Shown: one piece after another, positions 22,864-48,603 of the stretch | How the letters are laid out: the number at the start of each line of letters is the position of its first letter | Position numbering within the stretch: position 1 is the stretch's first letter | Assembly (NCBI GenBank): GCA_963693365.1 | Contig: CAVNZM010000003.1 | Span: 1,054,001 to 1,118,000, forward strand | From: Amoebidium appalachense | Taxonomy: Eukaryota > Ichthyosporea | Length of the DNA: 64,000 nucleotides | Direction of reading: 5' to 3' | Notes under the pieces: generated by a model | Database searches by the model: none | What the model saw: only the letters and a program-made list of their open reading frames with translations | Told to the model about the DNA's origin: nothing | Position numbers and translations under genes: made by a program

Positions 22864-23815
22864 CACGTGCATGTACAGGTGACCAAGGAGTACGTGCTCA
22901 TGTCCCTCATGAAGCTCACCTCCCGCTTCCGCACCGGCACCGACCGCATCCGCAAGATCATTGGCACGTACACAACCTCTGTTGACGTGGAACTGCAACA
23001 GCGCGCCGTCGAGTTCTCCTCCCTGTTCGATCTGGACTCCCTCCGCCCCGCGCTCCTCGAAAAAATGCCCGTGCGCGAGCCGGAGGAAGAACTGGAAAAG
23101 TATTCGGACGAAGAGGGCGCATCGGACGAAGAAAGAAACGGGAGAGACACACGCGATAACCGCGACAGCCGCCGGCAGAGCTCCGCGTCTCCTCCCCCCC
23201 CGCCGTTCCTCCCGCCCCTCTGCTTCCGCTTCCGTCCCTCCCCCCCAAACCTCGGCTCCTTCGAACCAAGTTGCCGATCTTTTGGATCTTTTGGGTGGGG
23301 GGGATAGTGTCCCCCTCCGGCCCCTCCTCCTCTGCTCCCCCCCTGCCATGGGTGGGGATATTATGGATTTGCTTGGTGGGTTGGGAGGCGGAACCCCCGC
23401 TCCTGCCCCCGTTTCGAGCATGTCTGGAGGGGGGGTCTTTGATATGCTTGGGGGGGGTTCTTCGCCCGCCGGCGCCGCTCCTGGGGGAGTTATTGGGTAT
23501 GACAAGAATGGTGTGCGTCTTTCTTTCGGAATCGAGAAAAATCCAGCAAACCCCACGCAGGCTCAAGTCACCGTTACGACGACGAATTCCTCCCCCGCCC
23601 CCGTCACCGGGTATGTTATGCAAGCGGCGGTCCCCAAAACGATCAAGATGCAGCTTATGGCGGCAAGCGGATCGGATCTCGCGCCCGGGGGTAAGATTGC
23701 GCAGGTGATTAGGGTGGCTAATCCTCAAAATCACCCTCTGCGTATTCGCATTAAGGTGTCATATGTGGCGGGAGGAATGCAGGTACAGGATACCGCGGAG
23801 GTGGGGCCACTTTAA
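16022..23815 (+). CDS. AP1G1: AP-1 complex subunit gamma (gamma-adaptin), seven exons
   Basis: Large subunit of the AP-1 clathrin adaptor, which sorts cargo at the trans-Golgi network and endosomes. Exons: 16022-16522, 18069-18305, 18671-18832, 19617-19739, 20502-20819, 21894-22112, 22879-23815. All internal introns are GT-AG in phase 0. The start [15 protein letters not shown] is typical of the family; an in-frame ATG 21 bases earlier is less likely. The trunk includes [91 protein letters not shown] and [13 protein letters not shown]. The hinge carries clathrin-box-like LLDLLGG and MDLLGG motifs. The C-terminal ear (from about [13 protein letters not shown] to TAEVGPL) is complete. The hinge changes frame by +1 near an eight-C run at 23193-23200; removing one C gives about 831 residues, close to the usual length. 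Confidence 0.95.
16523..18068 (+). repeat. Gamma-adaptin intron 1, C/CA-rich
   Basis: C-runs at 16634-16652, 16799-16834 and 17229-17290, and CA/GA arrays at 17313-17493, then unique AT-rich DNA up to the acceptor ttttccag. Confidence 0.85.
18306..18670 (+). repeat. Gamma-adaptin intron 2, G-rich
   Basis: Starts GTGTGTGC and is G-rich throughout its first two thirds, with no C arm. Confidence 0.85.
18833..19616 (+). repeat. Gamma-adaptin intron 3 with mirrored arms
   Basis: Order from donor to acceptor: TG array (18846-18893), TGCG array, G-run (about 19068-19098), short C-run (19441-19454), CA array (19548-19610), acceptor gtacag. A short GGTGGT tract lies in the loop. Confidence 0.9.
19740..20501 (+). 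repeat. Gamma-adaptin intron 4 with G arm and C arm
   Basis: G-runs at 19801-19827, 19887-19915 and 20090-20101; then CT-rich DNA (20190-20460) and a C-run (20470-20487) just before the acceptor cacacag. Confidence 0.9.
20817..21305 (+). repeat. Minisatellite built on the intron 5 donor site
   Basis: The unit GGTACTGTGTGCATGGCTGTG (about 21 bp, variable) begins at the exon-intron junction CAG|GTACTG and repeats roughly 20 times. Many units again contain GGTACTG, a potential donor. Confidence 0.9.
21337..21379 (+). repeat. 43-base G-run in intron 5
   Basis: Pure G, preceded by TG repeats. The matching C-runs (about 21744-21770) and a CA array (21868-21885) lie in the 3' half of the same intron. 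Confidence 0.95.
21470..21820 (+). repeat. Pyrimidine-rich minisatellite in intron 5
   Basis: Degenerate units of the type CCTCTAACACCTCCCCCCTC followed by CTCTCT, about 30 bases each, forming the C-rich arm of the intron. Confidence 0.85.
22113..22878 (+). repeat. Gamma-adaptin intron 6 with mirrored arms
   Basis: TC then TG array (22143-22183), G-runs (22446-22466, 22617-22639), C-runs (22737-22825), CA array (22826-22860), acceptor atgtacag. Confidence 0.9.
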
Positions 23816-36003
<12,188 letters not shown>

Positions 36004-36555
36004 AGGTTTTGGCACAGAGGCCCCTTCCTCCTTTCGTGTGTGTGTGCGTGTGGTAATTGGGGTGGGGTGGGATGGGGGGAGGGGGGAGGGGTATTGATGT
36101 GTTTGGCGTGAAAGGAAGGTGGGATGGCAGGAAGGGGGAGGGGGGGGGGGTAAGGGGAAGGGGGGGGGGAGGGGGAGAGATGGAGGGGGAGATAGGGACA
36201 GGGGGGGAGGGGGGGGGGGGGGGGGGCAGGGGAAAGAGGGGGAGAGAGAGAAAGCTAAGCGAGAGACAGAGAGAATAGGAGGAACGGCTATTCTTAGAAA
36301 AATAGCTATACACTTTCCCACTCCTTATCGTTTCTTTAATTTGTTATAGGTTGCCATTGTCGTGTAAATTACGACCCACAAAGCGCAAATTTAGGGAGCT
36401 GGCTCCTCTTGCAAAACAGCCGCCAAAATCATGTGATCTTTGTTGTACATTAAAAGTTCGTGTGAAAAGTCATAGTAATCCGAGGCCATGACGTGCCCTA
36501 ACATTGTGGCGGATGTTGGAAGTATGTAAGTACACCGCCTTCGAAAGTCCCCCCC

Positions 36556-36586
<31 letters not shown>

Positions 36587-36804
36587 ACACCCACCCTGCC
36601 TCTCCCCCCCACTCTGCTTCCCCTTGTACCCAGGAGGATAAGCATGTAGGAGATATACATAAGAGATCGATCTTATCAGCGTTAATTACATTATCTTTAA
36701 ACAACATGATAGTGCAAGATGTTTAGACGGGGCCTTGGTGATCAGAACTGGTTAGAGTAGGATACCCCCCCCCCTCCCCCCCCCGCCCCCCCTCCCCCCC
36801 CTCC

Positions 36805-36835
<31 letters not shown>

Positions 36836-37227
36836 AGAACCACAAAAAAAAAAAAAAAAAGAGTTAAAAAAAAGGCCTCCTTTTGTCCCCCCCCCCTCCC
36901 CCCCCCCCCCCTCTCCCCCTTCCCTGCGGCCTCCGCCCAGAGAAAGAAGGAAGGGGGGGGGGGGGGGAAGAGGGGGGTGGGGATGTGGGGTGGGGAGGGG
37001 GGCGCGCAGGTGGGGAGGGGGGGGGGGGGGGGGGTGATTGGGGCCATGTTATACTTTATATATGCTGCAGATGTGGTGGGGCAAGTTGGCTACCATCCAA
37101 ACTGCATGCCAGATTAATGACCAAAGTTCATACGTACAGTATTTCTCCCTTCGCCTGACCGAACTTCAGGGCGACTGTTAACATTAGAGGAAGCCATGTT
37201 TCCCCTCCCTCTGAATCAGTTACCAAC

Positions 37228-37265
<38 letters not shown>

Positions 37266-38327
37266 CCCCCCGCCCCCTCCCCCCCACCCACCCACCCCAA
37301 AAAAACAAGAAAAGGACTCACCTTAATGAACAATTTCTCTCAGTTTGCGCATGTGTTCCTTTTTCCGTTCTCCATGCCACCGTGACGTGATGGTATGATG
37401 TTATTCAGAGCTGTGATCAACCTCCCGGAAGGCGTTGTCAGGAAACTGTTGAAATTTTTAAGATGGCATGTGCGTTGCGGCCACCACCATTTGTTTTGGC
37501 ACGTTTCCGCATTTGTCTGGCAAACAGTTGTGCACCAAATCAAATATTTCCATATGTTCACGTTTCCCTTCCACGTTCGAATTCACCGTTCTGAACGGAC
37601 ACCAGTGCATCACCCTGCGAAAAGTGTTGTCTAACCAATAGGCAGTGGGTGTTCGAGGAAAGAATGTGACGCGTTCTTGGCGTGTCAGCACGGTCTTGTT
37701 CATTCGCTTCAGTTATCCGGGCAGTGTATTTCGTGTGCCTAACTATGTCCACATGTGCAATTGGTGTGTCAACATCAATTTCAAGCCATCTGCATACACA
37801 CAAACATACAAACAACCGAGTATAGAAGAAAATATTACTTGACAGAGAAGCCTACATTGTTATCTATATGCGTGGGGATTTACTTGTTGCACTGTTTACC
37901 CGGCCCACCTTCCCATTTGTGCGGGTTGAGTAGAAGTAGCTCTCACGTTTCGAATGATCATCTTCCTTCCCGGATCGACCAGGCTAACATGTGATGCATA
38001 TGATATGGATCCTAGATATGATTATTTATCCCCTCTATGTAAAACTTATTTAATCTGGAGGAACCTCCCGTATATTATCCTTGAACAATTTCTAGCATAA
38101 AGACTCTTAACGTATACGCACAGGTGTCCTGATTTTCGGTCGAGAAAGAATGCAGTTTCACGAAAATTGCCGATACATAACTTCGCAAGAAAGAAACAAA
38201 ACACACTTGTTGTCACAAATATAACGAAAAGGCCTGTTTATTTTATTAATATTATTACTGTCTGAGTGGTGTACATAGCCAACATTTGAAAAAGGTTCTT
38301 GCGCATGCGCATCGGCTGCAACAAGGG
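36004..38327. other. Between channel gene and RNase T2 copy 1
   Basis: Duplicon sequence with G-rich, C-run and CA blocks (36550-36590, 36765-36835, 37228-37264). The non-repetitive parts at 37100-38300 match unit 2 but show no convincing reading frame. Confidence 0.6.
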
Positions 38328-38350
38328 AGATCTAGATCTCAGATCTGTGG
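38328..38350 (+). promoter_or_regulatory. Conserved palindromic element upstream of RNase T2 copy 1
   Basis: AGATCTAGATCTCAGATCTG holds three nested BglII-like palindromes. Related sequence lies before copy 2 (44159-44185) and copy 3 (58622-58643, inverted), each followed by CTGATTGGTT and AGAAAGATCC. Confidence 0.5.
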
Positions 38351-38472
38351 TCTGTGGGCTTCAGAAAACAACATCTCTGATTGGTTCAGAAAGATCCGGA
38401 CCTAAAATTCCATAACTGGCTCACGCATTCCACATTTACCAATCATATTCATGGCTCACCCTTCCGCAAGGC

Positions 38473-38478
38473 ATATAA
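38473..38478 (+). promoter_or_regulatory. TATA box, RNase T2 copy 1
   Basis: TATAAA in GCATATAAACCAGCC, about 100 bases before the start codon. The same context precedes copy 2 at 44324-44329. Confidence 0.6.
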
Positions 38479-38577
38479 ACCAGCCTTCGAGAGCCACAAA
38501 CCCCAGTCAGTTGCGACTGTTTCAAAGCAACAAAAACAAAAATACACCACCATCCTCCTTAGCACACCAACAACAAC

Positions 38578-39893
<1,316 letters not shown>

Positions 39894-40202
39894 TTGGACA
39901 TGGGATTTAAGCCTCACATTTGATTGGGTGATCAAAGAAGGGGGAAATGATAACTGTTGTTGTTTAACTTTAAAAGTTAGTTGGTAGCCTTAAAAATTAA
40001 AAAAATGCAGGAGGTGGCATGTGAGGCTACTTTGTGTTCTGACTTGAAGGCTCTCTCCAGACGACAAATGATTTAAAAATGTAAATTATGGGTAGTATTT
40101 CTAAAGGCTAGAGATGTCCTTTTGTAACATGTGCATTAAAAGAAACATACACTTCACGTCTTTAGTGTGATCTAAATACACATTTAAGTTTGGTGTGATT
40201 TT

Positions 40203-40245
40203 CTTGCACTGTGTGCAAGGTCCTGAGGAGACAATTAAAACAATA
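40203..40245 (+). terminator. 3' UTR hairpin and polyadenylation region, RNase T2 copy 1
   Basis: CTTGCAC-TGT-GTGCAAG forms a perfect 7-bp stem with a 3-base loop (40203-40219), followed by AACAATAAACAATAG. The same arrangement is kept in copy 2. Confidence 0.55.
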
Positions 40246-40249
40246 AACA

Positions 40250-40783
<534 letters not shown>

Positions 40784-41192
40784 TGGCCCACAGCCAGAAG
40801 GTAATGTATATGATGTTTGAACATAAAATTTGGATTTGGGGGGTGCTAAGGGCTTGTTCGGTCATCATTTGCCTGGGAAGGCTTTTTTGAAGCGCAAGCA
40901 GGAGCTTGCTGGGGGAAGAGGGGCGGGGGGGGGGGGGGGGGGGGGGGGGGGGAAGAAGGTAGAGGTAGGGGGAGAGCCGGGGGAGGGGGGGAGGAAGGAG
41001 GTGGGGGGGGGGGTGGGGGGGGGTCCAGGTAGAACAACTGCTGGGAATTCACATAGGTGAATCCGGTGTGCATTGGAAGTGTCACGGAAAAAAGGCCGGA
41101 TGGCTGGGAGTAGTTTTTGGAACTCTGTACTGTTTGGAAAGAGGGGATCTGGGGGTTTACGGAGGAAGAGAGACCGCGCAGGGGAAGGAGGT

Positions 41193-41223
<31 letters not shown>

Positions 41224-41447
41224 GGGGAGGTGGAGGGCGCGGGAGAGGGAGGATGGGGAGGGGCGGAGCTAGAGGAGAGAGGGGCGGAGAGAGGGATTAA
41301 GGAGGGAAGGATAGGGGGAGCTGGGAAGCGAGGGAGGGAGGGACGGAGGAGTAAGGGAGTGAGGAAAGAAACCTTCCCTGCTGCCATAGCCAATCACATT
41401 TGCAATTGCCTAATGTTTTCGTCTGATTGGATGGAAATCACTTGCAG

Positions 41448-41565
41448 ATGGAACAGCAGAGACGAGCTAGTAGAGGCAGAGGGGGGCAGCAGCCAGCCAT
41501 CTACCCGATATGATGAGGGGTCAACGGGATTGCAGGAAAATCAGCTGAGGGAAATGCTACGATGA
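41448..41565 (+). pseudogene. Orphan copy of the last exon of the CSC1-like gene
   Basis: After acceptor cttgcag it encodes RWNSRDELVEAEGGSSQPST... in the same phase as 35877-36003, with its own stop TGA at 41563-41565. Most differences leave the frame open. No other channel exons lie nearby, so it is a duplicated fragment unless long-distance splicing reaches it. Confidence 0.85.
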
Positions 41566-43010
41566 TCCTCGTTTTTGGTACGGAGGGTCCTTTTGTGTTT
41601 GTGCGGGTGTGGTTGTTGGGGTGGGAAGAGAGTGGTTGGTGTCTAAATGGCAGGGGGGTGGAGGGGGGGGTGGAGGGGGGGGGGTTGGAGGGGCGGGGGG
41701 TGGGGGGTGGGGGATGGGGGGGGGGGAGGAAGGGTTGGGGAGAGTTTTAATATTGTGTTTGTGGGAAGTGGGGAGGTGGTGGGGCAGGAAGAGGAGGGAA
41801 AGGAGGGGGAAGGGGGAGGGGGGGGGAGGGCAGATTCGTAGAAATTATCCTCTGTCTCAGGTAAATCTTATCATTTATTCAACACATTCGTCACAGCAAA
41901 TAAAACCGTGTCTTTTTGTTTTTTCCCCAATAAATCTTTGTGTCTTTGGTTCCACGGTCAATGACAGGTGTTACCCTCTCTGTTTATAGAGCACCTCTTT
42001 TGTAGTAGTTCGTGATAAATCGTCACATGATAGGCTTGACTTCCCGTCGTGCTCTTTGCCAGGCTCGTTGAAGAAATGGGGCGGGGGGTGCCCTTTTCAC
42101 ACCCCTCACTTTCGTAAAATCCGATGATAGCACGATGTATATCAGCATCGACGTGGGGGACTGAGGAGAAGGGTGTGCGTTCGCCTTGTGGCTTTTGGGG
42201 GGGCTGCTTGTGGTGGTGGTGGTGGTGGTGTTTTTTTTTGTTTTGTTTTTTTGAGGAGGAGGGGGAGGGCGAGGGCGAGGGGCGGGGGCGGGTAGGGGGG
42301 GGGGGGGGGGGGGGATGGGGGGCTCGGACATGATAAATATGCAATACATGCCCACGACAATTTTATGTAATAGAATTTTATGTTTTTATTAACCTACAAG
42401 CGCACAGTGACCATGAGGGAGATGGCTCCCTTGCAGCACGGCCTTCCAAAATCACAATCATCGTTGTACATAAAAAGTTCAATTGATCCCGTTGTGAAGG
42501 CTGTGCCGTGCTTTAACACTGTGGCAGATGTTGCACGTAGATGCACTGGGACCGCCTTGCAAAGATGCCTCCCCCCCCCCCCCCCCCCCCCGGAGTCCCC
42601 TCAGAGTCCCCTCAGAGCCCCCCGACCGCCTTGCAAAGATGCCCCCCCCCCCCCCCCCCCCCCCTCCCTCCCCCCCTCCCCCCCTCCCCTCCTCCCCCCT
42701 CCCCCCTCCCCTCCCCCCCCCCCCCCTCGGAGTCCCCTCAGAGCCCCCCACACCCGTTAAGGGGGGAAGGGGGGGGGGGGGGGTGGAGGAGGGGGGGGGG
42801 GGGGGTGGAGGGGGAGGGGGAAAAGTATTTCATGAGGCAAACCAATAAGCTGCATACATACGTGGTTGGTCAAATTGGCTACCATCCAAACTGCATGCTA
42901 GGTTCATGACCAAAGTTCGTAATGATCTTCCCCTGTCCGCCTCAGGCTGTCCGAATTCGATTTCAGGGCCACTGCTCAAGAAAGCCATGTTATTCATCTC
43001 TTGCTGTGGC

Positions 43011-43045
<35 letters not shown>

Positions 43046-43124
43046 TTTCCCGCCCCTTTCTTTTCATTCAACCAACCAACCAACCAATCCCAAAACTAAA
43101 AAAAAAAAAAAAAAAAATACCAAC

Positions 43125-43159
<35 letters not shown>

Positions 43160-44158
43160 GTAGCATTCCAAAGTTCTCCCAGTCTCCATGCCACATATGC
43201 ATGAATAGGATATAATGTTATTCAAATCTGTGATTAAGCTGCCGGCATATTACCGCGGCGGAGAAAATAATATGCGCGTTGCAAACGCCACCACTTGTCT
43301 GGCACGTTCCGAACTTGTCTGGCTAGCAAACGGTTGTGCACCAAATCAAACATTTCCATGTTCACGTTTCCCTTCCACGTTCAACGTTCTGAACAAACAC
43401 CAGTGCATCACCCTGCGAAAAGTGTTGTCTAACCAATAGGCACCGGGTGTTCGAGGAGGCAACCTTGAAATGTGCGCGTTTTCGGCCGTTTCAGCACAGA
43501 TGTAACAACAGAAATCTCATTCGCTTCAGTTATCCGGACAAATTTGTTTGTGCGCGAAGCTTCGAGTGGAGGAGGTTTTCTGCCACCTAGCATACATACA
43601 ATGCCATAGGCCATACATCATACAACCGCTTATGCCCAACTAGTTAACTTTGAACTCTCGAAAGAAACTGCGGCATATGATCTGTTTCTTCACACGGCCC
43701 ACTTAATTCCCATGTGTGCACGTTAAACGTTTGTGTAACTTATTGATGGCATCACTATCGTCGTAAAGATAGTAGTCTTATGAGGAATGTGTTATGAACA
43801 GTTCCCCCCCTTTATGTAATTGTTTTTTTTATTTGTCCTGCAGAAGTATAATGCATTATTTGGCAAATGTGCTGCATATAAAGCAACTCATAGCCTTTAG
43901 GCTACGCAGTTGTACGCACTGGTGTTCTAAAAATAGCAAACAACATGAATACTCGTGCATGATCAGCGGTCTCTGGAAGGTAAGGAACTGCCGAATTATA
44001 GCAAGACAAAAGACAAATATTCTTGGAAATTTGCAGCTATTATTTCCAACCATTTTTTTCCCCTTTGTTTTTTATCATTTGAGTGGACGACATTTGAGGT
44101 ACTCGTTTCAAAGTTTTCGGTGCTTGGCAGCAGCAACGTGTTACACAAGGGACTCGGG
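41566..44158. other. Duplicon DNA without gene
   Basis: G-rich and C-run blocks (41650-41830, 42290-42313, 42573-42727, 43014-43045, 43129-43157) separate unique segments that match unit 1. No reading frame stands out. Confidence 0.6.
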
Positions 44159-44423
44159 AGATCTATGTAGGTCTCAGATCTGTGGGATGCCACAGCCCAC
44201 AGGCATGCCGCAAAACGAAGTCTGATTGGTTCAGAAAGATCCGGATCTAATATTCCATAACTGGCTCACCGCATTCCACATTCACCAATCACATCAACGA
44301 TACAAATTAACTTCCGCCAGGAATATAAACCAGCCTTCGAGAGCCACAAACCCCAGTTGCGACTGTTACAAAGCAACACAAACATAAAAATACCACCATC
44401 CTCCTTACCACACCAACACCAAC

Positions 44424-45018
44424 ATGCATTGGTCTTCTATTCTCCTCGCCGCCGGGTTCCTTGCCGCGCCCGCCCTCTCCCACTCCACTTCGGGCCTATT
44501 TCATCCGATGATGCCGACATCGAAGCACCCATGACCCGCACTCACGTAAGCGAGCTCGGTCGTGGAAGCCGCAACCGCAACAACAACAGAAAGCCCAAGC
44601 CGCCCTCTTCCAAGCCCTCAAAGCCCGAGTCTTCCTCCGACTGTCCCACCTCACTCTCCTGCCGCATGAGCAAGTTCGGTGGCTGCCAGACGTGTGGTAC
44701 GGCGCCCAACTCGGAGCTCTCCTACACTCTTGCTCTGTCTCGCTGCACGCAGAGCAGTGATTGGACGCTGCACGGGCTGTGGCCCGACTATGCGCAGGGC
44801 GGCTATCCGTGCCTGTGCATGGGCGCAGTCAGTGAGAGCTATGACTCGGACGCACTGGCCCCCATCTACGACCGCCTGCTGAAGGTTGGCGCATATATGT
44901 GACCCTCAACACACACACGCGCACACACACACACCTGTACGCACGCAAACACATGCACACCCACACACGCACACACACACACGCACACACACAACACACA
45001 CACGCGCGCGCGCACGCG

Positions 45019-45049
<31 letters not shown>

Positions 45050-45489
45050 CTATAGTAAGCTGTACACCAGCGTAGCAACCGGCACTAAATATTTCCCATT
45101 CTTCAATTTTGCAAGCTTTTCCCAATCAAATTCGCTCCTTGCTTCTACTGTTTTTCAAAGCCTTCATTCATGATTGATAAGTTTAACTCATCTTGAACTG
45201 ACCCGGTCTATTCTTGGCGCAGGTCTGGCCCACGTGCAAGACGGGCGGCTGTGGGCAGGACTATTTTTGGAGGCACGAGTGGGAGAAGCACGGCACGTGC
45301 ATGCAGGCGGCTGGAGAGGTCAAGGACCAACTGCACTACTTTAACTTAACCGCAACCATCCTCGACACCTTTAAGGCTACGGGCGTCGTCAAGCGTGGCT
45401 GTGGCAACAAGATGGCCTGCAGCCTGGGCGTGTCCAAGGCTGATATACAAAGGGCCCAGGTGGCCACGGGGTTTATCCCTCGCAACTAA
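44424..45489 (+). pseudogene. Ribonuclease T2, copy 2, frameshifted behind the signal peptide
   Basis: Exons 44424-44884 and 45223-45489. The signal peptide MHWSSILLAAGFLAAPALS is identical to copy 1. A one-base deletion in CGGGCCTATTTCATCC (near 44497; copy 1 has CGGCCTGGTTTCATCC) shifts the frame, giving a stop 12 codons after the conserved STSGL. Past that point the mature frame is intact, with WTLHGLWPDY and HEWEKHGTC unchanged. It is also open upstream through the 5' leader to an ATG at 44357, which would give a protein without a signal peptide. The donor is GTTGGC, weaker than GTGGGT in copies 1 and 3. Most likely a young pseudogene; a leaderless intracellular RNase is the alternative. 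Confidence 0.85.
44888..45050. repeat. CA/CG microsatellite in RNase T2 copy 2 intron
   Basis: Interrupted CA and CGCG arrays, much shorter than the CA array in copy 1 at the same place. Confidence 0.9.
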
Positions 45490-45698
45490 TAGGACTTGGG
45501 ATGTAAGCTTTGCATCCGATTGGGTGATAAAGAGACGGGGAAATGATCCTGCCGTTTTGTTGTTGTACGTTGTTTTTGCGGGTGTTTGAGTGAGTCACTC
45601 GCGCTTGGCGTTGTTTTCTGTTCTTTGTTAAAGTTGCAATCTACTTGGTAGATTAAGTCCGATCTCAGCGTCTTTGGTGTGATCGAAGTTTTGGTTTT

Positions 45699-45745
45699 CT
45701 TGCACTGTGTGCAAGGCTTCTGGATGTAAAGTGAATAAACAATAA
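45699..45745 (+). terminator. 3' UTR hairpin and AATAAA, RNase T2 copy 2
   Basis: The same 7-bp hairpin CTTGCAC-TGT-GTGCAAG at 45699-45715, then GTGAATAAACAATAAATC with two polyadenylation-signal hexamers. Confidence 0.6.
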
Positions 45746-46476
45746 ATCTAGCCTTTTGTTGCCTTCCCATCTTAGCATCTATTACAAACTCGTTACTTAC
45801 CCACACTACACCCCCCCCCTCCCCTCTCCCCATTCTTCTATCCCCCCTCCCCCCTCCCCCCCCCCCCCCCAAAAAAAAAAAAAAAAAGAAAGAAAGAAAA
45901 ACAAAGACCCACACACACACACACGAAAGTGCTGCCCACAAACCCTAAGGTGCCCCCCTCCTCCTGAACGTAGTATTCCCATATTGTATAAATGCATCTG
46001 CTGATTTTCCTCCAATCTCGTTGCATCCTCACCATGCTGGCTAGATGACTGTCTTAAAGTTGAAGTGTCTTTCCTCCGTTGCTTTCTTTCTCCCCCCATC
46101 CCTCCCTCCCTCATCCTTAACTCCCTCCCTCTGGGCCATCCCTGCCCGGGGAGGGGGTGGGGGGGGGGGGGGGGAAGGGGGGGTCACGTGCACACCACAC
46201 AGACAAGAGAGGCTCCTTGCTCACAGTGACTGTCTATTTGCAATATTTTTCACCTATCTTGAAGATCAAGCAAAAAACGTTTATGCCTCTGCAATGGGGG
46301 TTTGCAGGCATGTGCTATAAAATGGTTGGTAGATGCACATGCCACAATGCTTATTTTTGTCATATAAGTAAGGTGTTGCCGTAATGTGGTTGTCAGTAGT
46401 AAGGCTGGTTAGCCGGTTTCCAAGTAGTTTTATTTATTTTTGTTTTTGTTTGTGTGCCACCTGTGGACTAGGGAGT

Positions 46477-46514
<38 letters not shown>

Positions 46515-46988
46515 TGGCAGGATGGGGGCGATGCTATAAAACGTTGGTGGGAAAACAGAAAAAACTATGATGAGAAAGACAAGGGCCATTTATTTCAAAA
46601 AAGGAATGGGTTCGGCGGTTCCGAAGAACACCCCCTCTAATACCAACGTTTTTCAACCTTTTGATCGTGGGTAGAGAAAGTCTGTAAGGAATTAACGAAT
46701 AGGTCTTGATACACCAAATTTTGAACCATATTCGTGTTAACTCGTACAGACTGATTTCGATCAAGGATTAACCGAGCATTCTTGGATTTTGCAGTCTAGG
46801 TATCTGGGCCTCTTTTTTAAAAACCACCACCAGTTTTCGTTTGCACACTTCAAGCTGAATCATGGTCAGGCCAACTTGAATCTCGGTTCAAAATTCATGT
46901 TAACCACCACCACACCGCATTCACTTCCGACTCCCAACCCTCCTGTCCTAGCACCTTCCCTTTTTTTCTTCCACTTTGTATCTAGTGG

Positions 46989-47700
<712 letters not shown>

Positions 47701-47819
47701 CTTTCTCCCTCTCCCTGTCCCTCCCCCTCCCTCTCCTTTCTCTCTGTGTGCGTGTGCGTGAGTGTGTTTGTGTTTGTATGTGCCCCGCCCCCCACCCCCA
47801 CCTCTCTCTCTCAGAGTCT

Positions 47820-47893
47820 ATACTCTATATATGATATATGATATACATGCTCATGATGATATCATCATGATACTATATCACATCACTGTGAAG

Positions 47894-47936
<43 letters not shown>

Positions 47937-47968
47937 TATATATATGATATATATATATATATCATAGT
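47820..47968. repeat. TA/TATGATA repeat
   Basis: Degenerate ATATGATA and ATCATGAT motifs followed by about 22 TA units (47897-47942) with short interruptions. Confidence 0.9.
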
Positions 47969-48002
47969 ATCAATCATAGAGTCGCTCAGATCCCCGGGGC
48001 TC

Positions 48003-48125
<123 letters not shown>

Positions 48126-48603
48126 CGGGCGAGCCCCCAGGGCACGTAACCCAACTTACTGTACCATGGTTTTGCTCTTCACATGTCCAAACGGAACGAC
48201 ATGTGTGTGAGTTTGCAGATTTGAAACGTGTGCAGGGTTTGGGGTTCACCACGATAATCTGTTGGAGAAAGTGTGACAGTGTACAACAGAAAGGGCAACC
48301 GGGCCTGGGAACCCCAACAACAACAACCCCAAAACAGCTGTCATTGCCACGTTTAAAGTGAGAGAGTTCTTGGTCAAGATTTTTAGATCGGTGCAGCTTT
48401 GAAGTTTTTAGTTCAACCGTTGCATAGTAGCATGACATTGTGCAGTAGCCCTATTTGGGGCTTCTTAAACAACACAAGAAACATGGCGCTAAAAAACCAC
48501 CTAGAAACTGCAGCGCTCTACAGCCACTTTGGAATCGCTTATTATTGCTGCATTTGCAAACGAAAAACACGCACTGGAGGAGTAAAAGGCGAAGTGGGCT
48601 AAA

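Larger units (their letters stand above)
40850..45740. repeat. Tandem duplicon, unit 2
   Basis: Second copy of the unit at 35330-40250. It begins in sequence matching the last intron of the CSC1-like gene, and carries an orphan copy of that gene's last exon and RNase T2 copy 2. Confidence 0.85.
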
